Assembly: GCA_035310985.1 (NCBI GenBank)
Contig: DATGDH010000058.1
Coordinates: 137,378 to 201,377 of the forward strand
Source of the DNA: DAHVFK01 sp035310985
GTDB lineage: Bacteria; Pseudomonadota; Gammaproteobacteria; Burkholderiales; SG8-39
Length of the DNA: 64,000 nt
Direction: 5' to 3'
Position 1 is the first letter of the stretch; each line of letters begins with the position of its first letter. Shown here piece by piece: positions 35,619-44,148 of the stretch. A program made the translations under genes and the position numbers. A model generated the notes under the pieces. The model had not been told where the DNA came from, did no database searches, and saw only the letters and a program-made list of their open reading frames with translations.

Positions 35619-37496
35619 ATGAGCGCGTCGGCGGTCCTGCTCCAGTTTCTGAACGGCCTGGCCGGCGCAAGCTCGCTATTCCTGGTCGCGGCGGGCCTGT
35701 CGCTCATCTTCGGCGTGACGCGCATCGTCAACTTCGCGCACGGCTCGTTCTACATGCTCGGGCTGTATCTCGCCTACACGCTGATCGGATACTTCGGCCA
35801 CGGCGTAGCCGGCTTCTGGGGCGGCGTGCTGCTGTCGGGGATCTCGATCGGGCTCGCGGGCGCGCTGATCGAAAGCCTGCTGCTGCGCCGGCTGTACGCC
35901 GCGCCCGAACTGTTGCAGCTGCTCGCGACGTTCGCGCTGCTGCTGGTGATCCAGGACTTCACGCTCTGGGCGTGGGGGCCCGAGGACCTGCTCGGGCCGC
36001 GCGCGCCGGGACTCGCGGGCGCGTTGACCATCGCGGGAGGACGCTTCCCCGAGTACGACCTGCTGCTGATCGTGCTCGGACCTGCGGTGCTGCTCGCGCT
36101 GCACCTGCTGCTGCGCCGCACCCGGTGGGGCACTCTGGTGCGCGCCGCGACGCAGGACCGCGAAATGGCCGGCGCGCTCGGCGTCAATCAGAAATGGCTA
36201 TTCACCGGCGTGTTTGCGCTCGGCGCCCTGCTCGCCGGGCTGGGCGGTGCGCTGCAGATTCCGCGCGAGCCGGCCAGCCTGTATCTCGACCTGTCTGTCA
36301 TCGCCGACGCGTTCGTGGTCGTGGTGGTCGGCGGGCTCGGTTCTATCGGCGGGGCGTTTCTTGCCGCGCTCCTGATCGCCGAGGTCAAGGCCTTCTGCAT
36401 CGGGATCGGCGACGTCGCCATCGCCGGCCAGGTCTTCTCGCTCTCCAAGCTCACGCTGGTGGTCGAGTTCGTCGTCATGGCGGTTGTGCTGGTGCTGCGC
36501 CCCTGGGGACTGCGCGGGCGGGCGCTCGCCCAATTGCGCGGCGCAGGTGCGAGCGAGCCACCGCTCAGGCCGCCGTCACGCGCCGCCATGGGCGCGCTGG
36601 GGGCGCTCGCGGGCGCGCTCGCGCTCGTGCCGCTGTTCGCGCACGGCTACGCGCTCATCCTACTCACGGAGATTCTGGTGTTCGCCCTGCTCGCGGTCAG
36701 CCTGCACTTCATCATGGGGCCGGGCGGGCTGCACTCCTTCGGCCACGCGGCGTATTTCGGGCTCGGCGCTTACGGCGCCGCGCTGCTGTTGCAGCGAGGT
36801 GGGCTGCCGATGGAGCTCGCCCTGCCGCTCGGCCCCCTGCTCTCCGGCGCCGCGGCTTTGGCGTTCGGCTGGTTCTGCGTGCGGCTGTCTGGAGTCTATT
36901 TCGCGATGCTCACGCTCGCCTTCGCGCAGATCAGCTGGTCCGTCGTGTTCCAGTGGGATGCGCTGACAGGGGGCTCGAACGGCATGATCGGCATCTGGCC
37001 TGCCTCGTGGCTTTCGTCGGGCACGGCTTACTACTACCTCACGCTCGCCGCGTGTACGGCGGCCATCGCCGCACTGTGGCGCATCGTCTACTCGCCATTC
37101 GGCTACGCGCTGCGCGCCGGCCGGGACTCTCCCTTGCGCGCCGGCGCGATCGGCATCGACGTGCGCGCCCAGCAATGGGCTGCCTTCGTGATCGCCGGCC
37201 TGTTCGCAGGTGCGAGCGGCGCGCTATTCGCCTTTTCCAAGGGGTCCATCTCCCCCGAATCGCTCGCCGTCCCACGCTCGGTCGACAGCCTCGTGATGGT
37301 GCTGCTCGGCGGCATCCAGACATTGACCGGACCGGTATGGGGTGCGGCGCTCTTCATCTGGTTGCAGGACACCGTCTCGCGCAGCGTCGAATACTGGCGT
37401 GCCCTGATCGGCCTCGTGATTCTCGCCCTGGTGCTCGTCTTTCCGCAGGGAATGGCGGGCTTCCTGCGCGCACGATTCGCGGGCGCGGAGGGATGA
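35619..37496 (+). CDS. Fused LivH-LivM ABC transporter permease
   Basis: 625 residues with about 16-18 hydrophobic segments. The N-terminal half is LivH-like (GLSLIFGVTRIVNFAHGSFYM, VVVVGGLGSIGGAF) and the C-terminal half LivM-like (LHFIMGPGGLHSFGHAAYFG, ALRAGRDSPLRAGAIGID). In most operons these are two genes; here a Pro/Arg-rich linker (about 315-335) joins them in one chain, giving both membrane halves of the importer. It follows the binding-protein gene by 22 bases. Confidence 0.9.
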   Translation: MSASAVLLQFLNGLAGASSLFLVAAGLSLIFGVTRIVNFAHGSFYMLGLYLAYTLIGYFGHGVAGFWGGVLLSGISIGLAGALIESLLLRRLYAAPELLQLLATFALLLVIQDFTLWAWGPEDLLGPRAPGLAGALTIAGGRFPEYDLLLIVLGPAVLLALHLLLRRTRWGTLVRAATQDREMAGALGVNQKWLFTGVFALGALLAGLGGALQIPREPASLYLDLSVIADAFVVVVVGGLGSIGGAFLAALLIAEVKAFCIGIGDVAIAGQVFSLSKLTLVVEFVVMAVVLVLRPWGLRGRALAQLRGAGASEPPLRPPSRAAMGALGALAGALALVPLFAHGYALILLTEILVFALLAVSLHFIMGPGGLHSFGHAAYFGLGAYGAALLLQRGGLPMELALPLGPLLSGAAALAFGWFCVRLSGVYFAMLTLAFAQISWSVVFQWDALTGGSNGMIGIWPASWLSSGTAYYYLTLAACTAAIAALWRIVYSPFGYALRAGRDSPLRAGAIGIDVRAQQWAAFVIAGLFAGASGALFAFSKGSISPESLAVPRSVDSLVMVLLGGIQTLTGPVWGAALFIWLQDTVSRSVEYWRALIGLVILALVLVFPQGMAGFLRARFAGAEG

Positions 37497-37499
37497 GCT

Positions 37500-38258
37500 A
37501 TGAGCGAGCCGATCCTGCAGGTGAGCGGTCTGACCAAGGCCTATGGCGGCGTGCGCGCGGTGTCCGGGGTCAGCTTCTCGGTCGCGCCGGGCGAACTGGT
37601 GGCGATGATCGGTCCCAACGGCGCTGGCAAGACCACCTGCTTCAACATGCTAAACGGACAGGTCGCGCCCGACGCGGGGCGCATCGAGCTCGCGGGCCGC
37701 GCCGTGGTGGGCCGCAAGCCGCACGAAATCTGGCGTCTGGGCGTCGGACGCACGTTCCAGATTACCGCGACGTTCGGCTCCATGACGGTACGCGAAAACG
37801 TCCAGCTGGCGCTGCTCTCGCAGCACCGGCGCCTGCGCTCGCTCAGCGCGCTTGCCAGCCGCAGCTATGTCCCCGACGCCGATGCGCTGCTCGCGCATGT
37901 CGGCATGCTCGCGCAGGCCGGACGCCCTTGCGCGGTGCTCGCCTACGGCGACCTGAAGCGCGTCGAGCTTGCGGTCGCCCTGGCGAACCGGCCGCGGCTG
38001 CTGCTGATGGACGAACCGACGGCAGGAATGGCGCCGCGGGAACGAGGCGAGCTGATGCAGCTCGTCTCCGGTCTGGCGCATGCTCAGAACATGGCCGTAC
38101 TGTTCACCGAGCACGACATGGACGTCGTATTCGGACATGCCGACCGCATCATCGTGCTCAGTCGCGGCGAGCTGATCGCACAGGGAAAGCCTGACGAGGT
38201 GCGCGCCAATCCGCAGGTGCAGGAGGTCTACCTCGGGAGCCGTTTCGCGCATGCTTGA
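37500..38258 (+). CDS. ABC transporter ATP-binding protein, LivG type
   Basis: 252 residues. Walker A GPNGAGKTT near residue 38, Walker B LLLMDEPTAGM, and the switch His in FTEHDMDVVF are present. The signature is YGDLKRVELA rather than a canonical LSGGQ-like sequence, as in many LivG proteins. It starts 3 bases after the permease stop and overlaps the livF-type gene by 8 bases. Confidence 0.9.
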   Translation: MSEPILQVSGLTKAYGGVRAVSGVSFSVAPGELVAMIGPNGAGKTTCFNMLNGQVAPDAGRIELAGRAVVGRKPHEIWRLGVGRTFQITATFGSMTVRENVQLALLSQHRRLRSLSALASRSYVPDADALLAHVGMLAQAGRPCAVLAYGDLKRVELAVALANRPRLLLMDEPTAGMAPRERGELMQLVSGLAHAQNMAVLFTEHDMDVVFGHADRIIVLSRGELIAQGKPDEVRANPQVQEVYLGSRFAHA

Positions 38259-38952
38259 AATCAGGCGACTGAACGCCGGCTACGGGCGGGCGCGAATTCT
38301 CTTCGATCTGGATCTCGACGCACGCCATGGCGAGGTCGTAGTGCTCCTCGGCCGCAACGGCGCCGGCAAGTCCACTGTGCTCAAGACGATCATCGGCCTG
38401 GTGAGACCGACTTCCGGGGAGATCCGGTTTGCCGGCAAACGGATCGACCGCCTGCAGCCGTTCCAGATCGCACGCCTCGGAATCGGCTACGTGCCCGAGG
38501 ACCGACGCATCTTCACCGACCTCACAGTGGCTGAGAACCTCGAGGTGGGGCGCCGGCCTGCGCGCGCCGACGCGACGCACTGGACGAGCGACAAGCTGTT
38601 CAGGCTATTTCCCAATCTCGCGGAGATGCGCAACCGCCGCGGCGCGCACATGTCCGGCGGCGAGCAGCAGATGCTCACCATCGCGCGCACGCTGATGGGC
38701 AATCCCCGCGCTGTCCTGCTCGACGAGCCCTCCGAGGGGCTCGCGCCGCTAATCGTGCAGCAGATGGCGCGCACCGTGCTCCAGCTGAAGCAAGAGGGCT
38801 TGACGGTGCTGCTCTGCGAGCAGAACCTGCGTTTCGCGCAGGCGGTTGCCGATCGCGCTTTCGTGCTCGAGAAGGGTCATGTGCGATATTCCGGCGCCAT
38901 GCGCGCGCTGGAAGCCGATGCCGCGCTGCGCGAGCAGTATCTCTCGCTATAG
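38251..38952 (+). CDS. ABC transporter ATP-binding protein, LivF type
   Basis: 233 residues. Walker A GRNGAGKST, signature MSGGEQQMLTIAR, Walker B VLLDEPSEGLAP, and C-terminal EQNLRFAQAVADRAFVLEKG, all typical of LivF. Last gene of the four-gene importer operon 34394-38952. Confidence 0.92.
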   Translation: MLEIRRLNAGYGRARILFDLDLDARHGEVVVLLGRNGAGKSTVLKTIIGLVRPTSGEIRFAGKRIDRLQPFQIARLGIGYVPEDRRIFTDLTVAENLEVGRRPARADATHWTSDKLFRLFPNLAEMRNRRGAHMSGGEQQMLTIARTLMGNPRAVLLDEPSEGLAPLIVQQMARTVLQLKQEGLTVLLCEQNLRFAQAVADRAFVLEKGHVRYSGAMRALEADAALREQYLSL

Positions 38953-38972
38953 AAGATAAGTTGGGCCACACG

Positions 38973-39881
38973 ATGATCGTCCAAGACCGCAGCCTGCAGC
39001 GCTACGCCTGGCTCTCGGTGGGCACCGCGCTGCTCACCATCGCGCTCAAGGCCGCCGCGTGGCTGACGACCGGATCCGTCGGCATGCTGTCCGACGCGCT
39101 GGAGTCGCTGGTCAACTTGGTGGCGGCGCTGCTCGCGCTGTGGATGCTGCGGCTGGCGGAGGCGCCCCCGGATTCGGAGCACCCTTTCGGTCGCTCGAAA
39201 GCCGAATACTTCTCCAGTGGATTCGAGGGCGCGCTTATCGTTCTCGCCGCGGCCGGCATCATCTATGCCGCGGTGCCGCGCCTGATCTCGCCCAAAACGC
39301 TCGATGCGCCGGCGCTCGGCATCACCATCTCGGTGATCGCGTCGGCGGTCAATTTCTGGACCGCGCGCGTGCTGCTCGCCGCGGGTGCGCGCTATCACAG
39401 CATCACGCTCGAGGCCGACGCGCGGCACCTGTTGACCGATGTCTGGACCTCCGCCGGCGTGCTCGTGGCGGTGGCGCTGGTCGCCGTCAGCGGATGGCTG
39501 TTGCTCGATCCGCTCATCGCCATCGCCGTGGCGGTGAACATCGTGTGGACCGGTGCGAAGCTGATGCGTCGCTCGTTCGCCGGCCTGCTCGACGCCGCGA
39601 TTCCGGAGGCCGAGCGCAACGAGGTCAGCAAGATCCTGCAGGAGTACGCGAACCGCTACGGCGTCGCGTTCCATGCGGTACGCACAAGGCGCGCCGGCGC
39701 GCGCCGCTTCGTCTCGTTCCACCTGCTTGTGCCGGACGCGTGGACCGTGCACCACGCGCACCAGATCGCCGAGGAGATCGAGGCGCGCATCGGCGCACTG
39801 TTGCCGCACGCCTCGCTGTTCAGTCACATCGAGCCGATTTCGGATCCGCGGTCCTACGACGACATCGAGCTCGAGCGCTGA
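38973..39881 (+). CDS. Cation diffusion facilitator (CDF) family metal efflux protein
   Basis: About 302 residues with six membrane segments and a cytoplasmic C-terminal domain. The metal-site signatures are SVGMLSDALESLVNLVAALL in helix 2 and DARHLLTDVWTS in helix 5. The C-terminal domain (about 210-295) contains the VHHAHQIAEEIEARI helix. ATG 38973 is used; an alternative TTG at 38961 adds four residues. The metal (zinc, iron or other) is not predictable from this. Confidence 0.88.
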   Translation: MIVQDRSLQRYAWLSVGTALLTIALKAAAWLTTGSVGMLSDALESLVNLVAALLALWMLRLAEAPPDSEHPFGRSKAEYFSSGFEGALIVLAAAGIIYAAVPRLISPKTLDAPALGITISVIASAVNFWTARVLLAAGARYHSITLEADARHLLTDVWTSAGVLVAVALVAVSGWLLLDPLIAIAVAVNIVWTGAKLMRRSFAGLLDAAIPEAERNEVSKILQEYANRYGVAFHAVRTRRAGARRFVSFHLLVPDAWTVHHAHQIAEEIEARIGALLPHASLFSHIEPISDPRSYDDIELER

Positions 39882-39890
39882 CAGGAGCAC

Positions 39891-40997
39891 TCAGGCCGGC
39901 ACGGGCTCGAGCAGCGTCACGGTCCGGTACTCCGCGAGCGCAGGCACGTCGGGCGCCACGTGCATACGCCGCTGCTCGAGCTCCATGATGACCGATGCCA
40001 CCGATTCCAGCCGCACCTCCGCCGCGAGCGCGGGATCCGGGCGCCGGCAGATCGACAGGAAGCCCGCGCTCTCGTCCCGCAGGATGCGCTTCAGCCCCGC
40101 TACGCCGAGCGCGTGCTGCGTCGCCGCCAGCGCCTGTGCGCGCGCCAGCCGCGGCTCCGAGGACAGGCTCGGCGGCAGCGCCGCTTCGCCGGGACCGCCC
40201 GCCGCGCGCAAAAAATGGTTCGTATGGCAGAGTACCGCGCCGTCGTCGCGCAGTACCTGCAGGCCCTGCGGCGAGAACTCGAGGTTTGCGGCGGCGCCGC
40301 CAGCATCGGCGCACAGCACGTTGGACGAGGCGCCGTAGGAGAACCCGGCGGCGAAGGCCTGCGCCCGCTCGACATCTTTGCACTTCAACAATGCGCGCAG
40401 CAGCGCGTGCACGGGCACACCCGGCTTGGCGCCGTCGGCGCTCGAACGCAGGATGTTCAGGCACACGCCGAAGCCGTGCCGGTTAAGGCCGATCTTGGCG
40501 AGCATGCCGGCCTCGGTGAGCGTGAGGCACGCCGAGCCGTCGGTCTCGTGAATGCGCAGCAGCACGAGCGCGCGCCGCTGCGCGCCGACCCAGTCCCAGT
40601 TCTGCGCGAGCAGCGTGCCGCCGGTTTCGCTGAGCGCCGGCGGCACCGCGAGCGCCGTGCATTCGCCGAAGTCGGCGTAGCGCGGCGCGAGATACGAAGC
40701 CGGCAGGATTTCGGTGCGCGCATTGAGTGCAAGGATTTCGTTTACGTTCCTGCGGCTGCCCTCCGCAATACCGGCGATCTCCTCGAGCAGCTCCGCGTCC
40801 AGCCGGGCGATCGCGTCGCCGTATGCGGCAGCGCGCTCCTGCGCGGCGCTCCACTCGATACCGCAATAGGCGAACAGGCCGGCGTAGGTGGCGATCGACC
40901 GCTCGATCTGCGCCCGTGCCAGGCGGCCATACGTGCGCCCCCGTTCGCGCGGCGTGCCCGCTACATCGATCAGGGGAAACATCGCCGCGGCCTCCAT
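39891..40997 (-). CDS. C45-family Ntn hydrolase / acyltransferase-like protein
   Basis: 368 residues similar to the acyl-CoA:6-aminopenicillanic-acid acyltransferase (peptidase C45) group. The start contains GTPRERGRTYGRLARAQI and the likely autoprocessing Cys lies in the motif FGECTALAV, followed by LLAQNWDWV. Such enzymes hydrolyse or transfer amide-linked acyl groups after self-cleavage at the Cys. The substrate is unknown. It ends 9 bases past the CDF gene and starts 2 bases from the nitroreductase stop. Confidence 0.83.
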   Translation of the reverse strand: MEAAAMFPLIDVAGTPRERGRTYGRLARAQIERSIATYAGLFAYCGIEWSAAQERAAAYGDAIARLDAELLEEIAGIAEGSRRNVNEILALNARTEILPASYLAPRYADFGECTALAVPPALSETGGTLLAQNWDWVGAQRRALVLLRIHETDGSACLTLTEAGMLAKIGLNRHGFGVCLNILRSSADGAKPGVPVHALLRALLKCKDVERAQAFAAGFSYGASSNVLCADAGGAAANLEFSPQGLQVLRDDGAVLCHTNHFLRAAGGPGEAALPPSLSSEPRLARAQALAATQHALGVAGLKRILRDESAGFLSICRRPDPALAAEVRLESVASVIMELEQRRMHVAPDVPALAEYRTVTLLEPVPA

Positions 40998-40999
40998 GG

Positions 41000-41590
41000 C
41001 TACGCGACCTTGCAGACTTCGTCGAACTCGAAGCGCGGGTTGCGCGCGAACACCTTCGACGGGTCGCCGTGCCCGAGGTTGACGAGGAAGTTCGACTTGA
41101 AGCGGCCGTCTGGAAAGAAGGCCGCGTCCACCTTCGCGTTGTCAAATCCGGACATCGGACCGCAATCCAGGCCCAGGGCGCGAGCCGCGATGATGAAATA
41201 TGCGCCCTGCAGGGAGCTGTTGCGCAGCGCCGTACGCTCGGCATGGGGCTTCTTTTCCTCGCCTTCGTAGTTGTTCTTGGCCGCCGGGTTGTTCGGGAAG
41301 GTGCGCGGCAGATGCTCGTAGAAGCGCGTGTCGTAGGCGATGATGGCGGTGACCGGCGCCTTCATCGTCTTGTCCAGGTTGCCCGGGCTCAGGGCCGGCG
41401 CCAGCCTCTCCTTGGCCTGCTTCGAGCGCACGAAAACGATGCGCATGGGCTGGCTGTTCTGCGTGGTCGGGCCCCATTTCATCAGGTCGTAGATCTGGCG
41501 CAGTTGTTCGTCCGTGACCGGCCGATCGAGAAATCCGTTTTGCGTGCGCGCCGCACGAAACAGTACGTCGAAAGCCTGCGAATCGATCAT
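41000..41590 (-). CDS. Nitroreductase family protein, RutE/malonic semialdehyde reductase-like
   Basis: 196-residue FMN-dependent reductase. KWGPTTQNSQPMRIVFVRS binds FMN, GAYFIIAARALGLDCGPMSGFD is the typical C-terminal helix, and NLGHGDP follows. These features fit the RutE/HadB group. No other rut (pyrimidine catabolism) genes are in the window, so the physiological substrate is open. Confidence 0.85.
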   Translation of the reverse strand: MIDSQAFDVLFRAARTQNGFLDRPVTDEQLRQIYDLMKWGPTTQNSQPMRIVFVRSKQAKERLAPALSPGNLDKTMKAPVTAIIAYDTRFYEHLPRTFPNNPAAKNNYEGEEKKPHAERTALRNSSLQGAYFIIAARALGLDCGPMSGFDNAKVDAAFFPDGRFKSNFLVNLGHGDPSKVFARNPRFEFDEVCKVA

Positions 41591-41633
41591 GAGACGCTCC
41601 GGACAAGCAAGGCGCGAATGTTAGCATCGGCGC

Positions 41634-42905
41634 ATGGCGCAGATCGCGGCGTCGGGTGGACTCGACCTGTCGGGCATCATACGTCCCGGCGATGGAGTCC
41701 TTTGGGGACAGGGCTGCGCGGAGCCGCAAACGCTCGTCGAAGCCTTCGTCGGGCAGCGCGAAGCCTATCCGGGCGCCAGCGCCTTTCTCGGAGTCAACTT
41801 CTCCGGCATCGTCCGGCCCGAGCACGCCGATCATCTGCGCCTGTATGCCTACTGCGGCGCCGGGCGCAACCGCGCCCTGGCCGACGCGGGCGCGCTGGAC
41901 ATCCTGCCGGTGCCTTACTCGCAGCTTGCAGGGCTGATCCGCTCGCGGCGCATACGCGTGGACGTGCTGATGCTGCAGCTCAGCCCGCCGAATGCGCGCG
42001 GCGAGCACAGCCTCGGGCTCGCTGCGGAGTATCTCGTGCCGGCGCTCGAGGCCGCGCGCGTGATCGTCGCCGAAATCAACGAGCGCGTGCCGTGGACGTA
42101 TACCGAGCGGCTGCTGCGCGCCGACCATCTGGACCTGGCGGTCTGCAGCTCGCGCGATCCCGCAGCCGCTCCCTACGGCCCGCCCGGCGAGATCGAACGC
42201 CGCATCGCGGCGCACGCCAGCGCCTACGTGCCGGACGGCGCTACGCTCGAGACCGGCCTGGGCGCTCTGCCCGACGCCGTGCTGCAGGCGCTCGGCGACC
42301 GGCGCGACTTGGGCGTCCATTCCGGGGCGCTCGGAGACGGGATCGTCGACCTGATGCGCCGCGGCGTCATTACCAATATGCGCAAGGCGCTCGATCCGGG
42401 CCGCACCGTAGGCGGCGCGCTGCTCGGGACGCGCAAGCTGTTCGATTTCGCGCGCGACAGTCGCGACATCTGGCTGCGCAGCGTGGAGCACACGCACGAT
42501 CCGCGCGTGCTCGCGCAGATTCCCAAGTTCGTCGCCATCAACTCGGCGATCGAGGTCGATCTCACCGGTCAGGTGAACGCAGAGGTCGCCAACGGCTCGT
42601 ATCTCGGCGCGGTCGGCGGGGCACCCGACTTCGTGCGCGCGGCCAACCAGTCGCCCGGCGGCGTGTCTCTCATCGCGCTGCGCTCGAGCGCCGGCACGCG
42701 CGCTTCGCGCATCGTTGGCCGGCTGTCGGGCCCGGTCGCGACGCCGCGCGCGGAGGCGGGCGTATTCGTAACGGAGTACGGCGCAGCCGACCTGCGCGGC
42801 CTGACGCTCGCCCAACGAATTCCGCGCATGATCTCGATCGCGCACCCCGCCTTTCGCGAAGATCTGGAGCGCACGGCGCGCGAGCAGGGGCTGCTGCGCG
42901 GCTAG
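41634..42905 (+). CDS. Acetyl-CoA hydrolase/transferase family protein
   Basis: 423 residues similar over the whole length to 4-hydroxybutyrate/acetate CoA-transferases: PPNARGEHSLGL, LETGLGALPDAVLQAL, INSAIEVDLTGQVNAE and a C-terminal FVTEYGAADLRGLT. In the family as I recall it, the catalytic Glu lies in an H-(S/T)-E-M motif; the corresponding stretch here reads LGVHSGALGDGIVDL, with Gly231 at that place. The protein may therefore have altered activity. The stop shares a CTAG with the convergent MFS gene. Confidence 0.82.
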   Translation: MAQIAASGGLDLSGIIRPGDGVLWGQGCAEPQTLVEAFVGQREAYPGASAFLGVNFSGIVRPEHADHLRLYAYCGAGRNRALADAGALDILPVPYSQLAGLIRSRRIRVDVLMLQLSPPNARGEHSLGLAAEYLVPALEAARVIVAEINERVPWTYTERLLRADHLDLAVCSSRDPAAAPYGPPGEIERRIAAHASAYVPDGATLETGLGALPDAVLQALGDRRDLGVHSGALGDGIVDLMRRGVITNMRKALDPGRTVGGALLGTRKLFDFARDSRDIWLRSVEHTHDPRVLAQIPKFVAINSAIEVDLTGQVNAEVANGSYLGAVGGAPDFVRAANQSPGGVSLIALRSSAGTRASRIVGRLSGPVATPRAEAGVFVTEYGAADLRGLTLAQRIPRMISIAHPAFREDLERTAREQGLLRG

Positions 42906-44140
42906 CGGAACTCGCGCAATTCGCGCACGGTCCAGAACGGCGCGGCCGCGAGCCCGACGAAGCACAGCGCGAAGGCAAAGCCGGTGCGATAGCCGCCGCT
43001 CAGATCGTGCAGCACGCCGCCCATGAACGAGCCGACCGCGGCGCCGAGCGCGTTCATCGCGTAGATCGTGCCGTATATCGTCGCGACGCGAGGTCCTGCG
43101 AAATAGCGCGTGCACACCGAGGAGATGATCGGCCCGCGCACCCCCTGGCACAGGCCGAACACGGCCACATAGGCGACCAGCAGGCCGGTAGAGGGCCTGC
43201 CCGCGAGGATCATCAGCAGCACGATGCCGGTGGCCGTGCCGACAAAGCTCGCGGACACGGTCTGCCGGTAGCCGAAGCGCTCGGTGAGCAGACCGCTGCC
43301 GGTCACGCTCGCGACCGACAGCATGCCGACGAAGCCGAACGCGCTCGCCGCCGCGAGCGGCGAGAAGCCGGCATCGATCAGGAACGCCACGGTCTGCACG
43401 ATGACGACGAACATGGCGACCGCGGTGCAGAAGAAGGCCTGCCCCATCGCCCGGTAGATTCGCGTGCGCATGGCCGCGCGCAAGGTCCAGCCGGACTGCA
43501 GCGACCTGTCGCGCGCGTCGGCCCGGTGCTGCGGATGGCCGGCGGCGATCGCGCGCCAGGGCACCGCGAACAGCACGACAGGCAGCGCGACGAACAGCAG
43601 GCTGCCGAGCGCCCGGTAGGCGATCTGCCAGCCGTAGTGCTCGACCAGCCACTGTGAGAGCGGAACCAGGGTGATCGCGCCCGCCCCGACCGCAGAAAAA
43701 ACGACACCGATAGCGACCGAGAGCCTGGCGCGGTACCAGCGCGAGAGCAGCCCCGAGGCGGGCACCATGCCGGTTAGCGCGGCGCCGACGCCCACTGCAA
43801 CGCCGACCAGCAGGTAAAACTGCCACAGCAAGTGAAGGCTGCCGGCAAGGAAGAATGCGCTGGCCAGCAGCGCGAGACCCGCGGCGTACACCCAGCGCGC
43901 TCCCAGCCTGTCGAATACGTGCCCGACCAGCGGCGAAGTGAATCCGCTGACGAGCAGGTAGAGCGAATAGACGCCGGTCAGCTGCGAACGGCTCCAGCCG
44001 AACTCGTGTTGCAGCGGCAGCAGGAACACCGTGTAGGTGTCGCTCATGCCGCGTCCGAGCATGTTGAGCGCGAAACACACGGCGAGCGCAATCAGCGCCG
44101 TACGCAAGTGGCGCGCCGATACTTCGGCAGTCTGCTGCAA
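42902..44140 (-). CDS. MFS transporter
   Basis: About 412 residues and 12 hydrophobic segments. Features include HVFDRLGARWVYAAG between helices 2 and 3 and LLTERFGYRQTVSAS at the equivalent place in the second half, so this is a drug/organic anion-type facilitator. Substrate not predictable. I chose TTG 44140, which lies 9 bases past the pncB stop and has GAGGATC as a likely ribosome binding site; longer upstream reading runs into pncB. It may be co-transcribed with pncB. Confidence 0.85.
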   Translation of the reverse strand: MQQTAEVSARHLRTALIALAVCFALNMLGRGMSDTYTVFLLPLQHEFGWSRSQLTGVYSLYLLVSGFTSPLVGHVFDRLGARWVYAAGLALLASAFFLAGSLHLLWQFYLLVGVAVGVGAALTGMVPASGLLSRWYRARLSVAIGVVFSAVGAGAITLVPLSQWLVEHYGWQIAYRALGSLLFVALPVVLFAVPWRAIAAGHPQHRADARDRSLQSGWTLRAAMRTRIYRAMGQAFFCTAVAMFVVIVQTVAFLIDAGFSPLAAASAFGFVGMLSVASVTGSGLLTERFGYRQTVSASFVGTATGIVLLMILAGRPSTGLLVAYVAVFGLCQGVRGPIISSVCTRYFAGPRVATIYGTIYAMNALGAAVGSFMGGVLHDLSGGYRTGFAFALCFVGLAAAPFWTVRELREFR

Positions 44141-44148
44141 CGAGATCC

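Noticed and set aside
41142..44078. A 978-codon minus-strand open frame.
   Set aside because: It runs through the nitroreductase, CoA-transferase and MFS genes in other frames and shows only Arg/Ala-rich, low-complexity translation.
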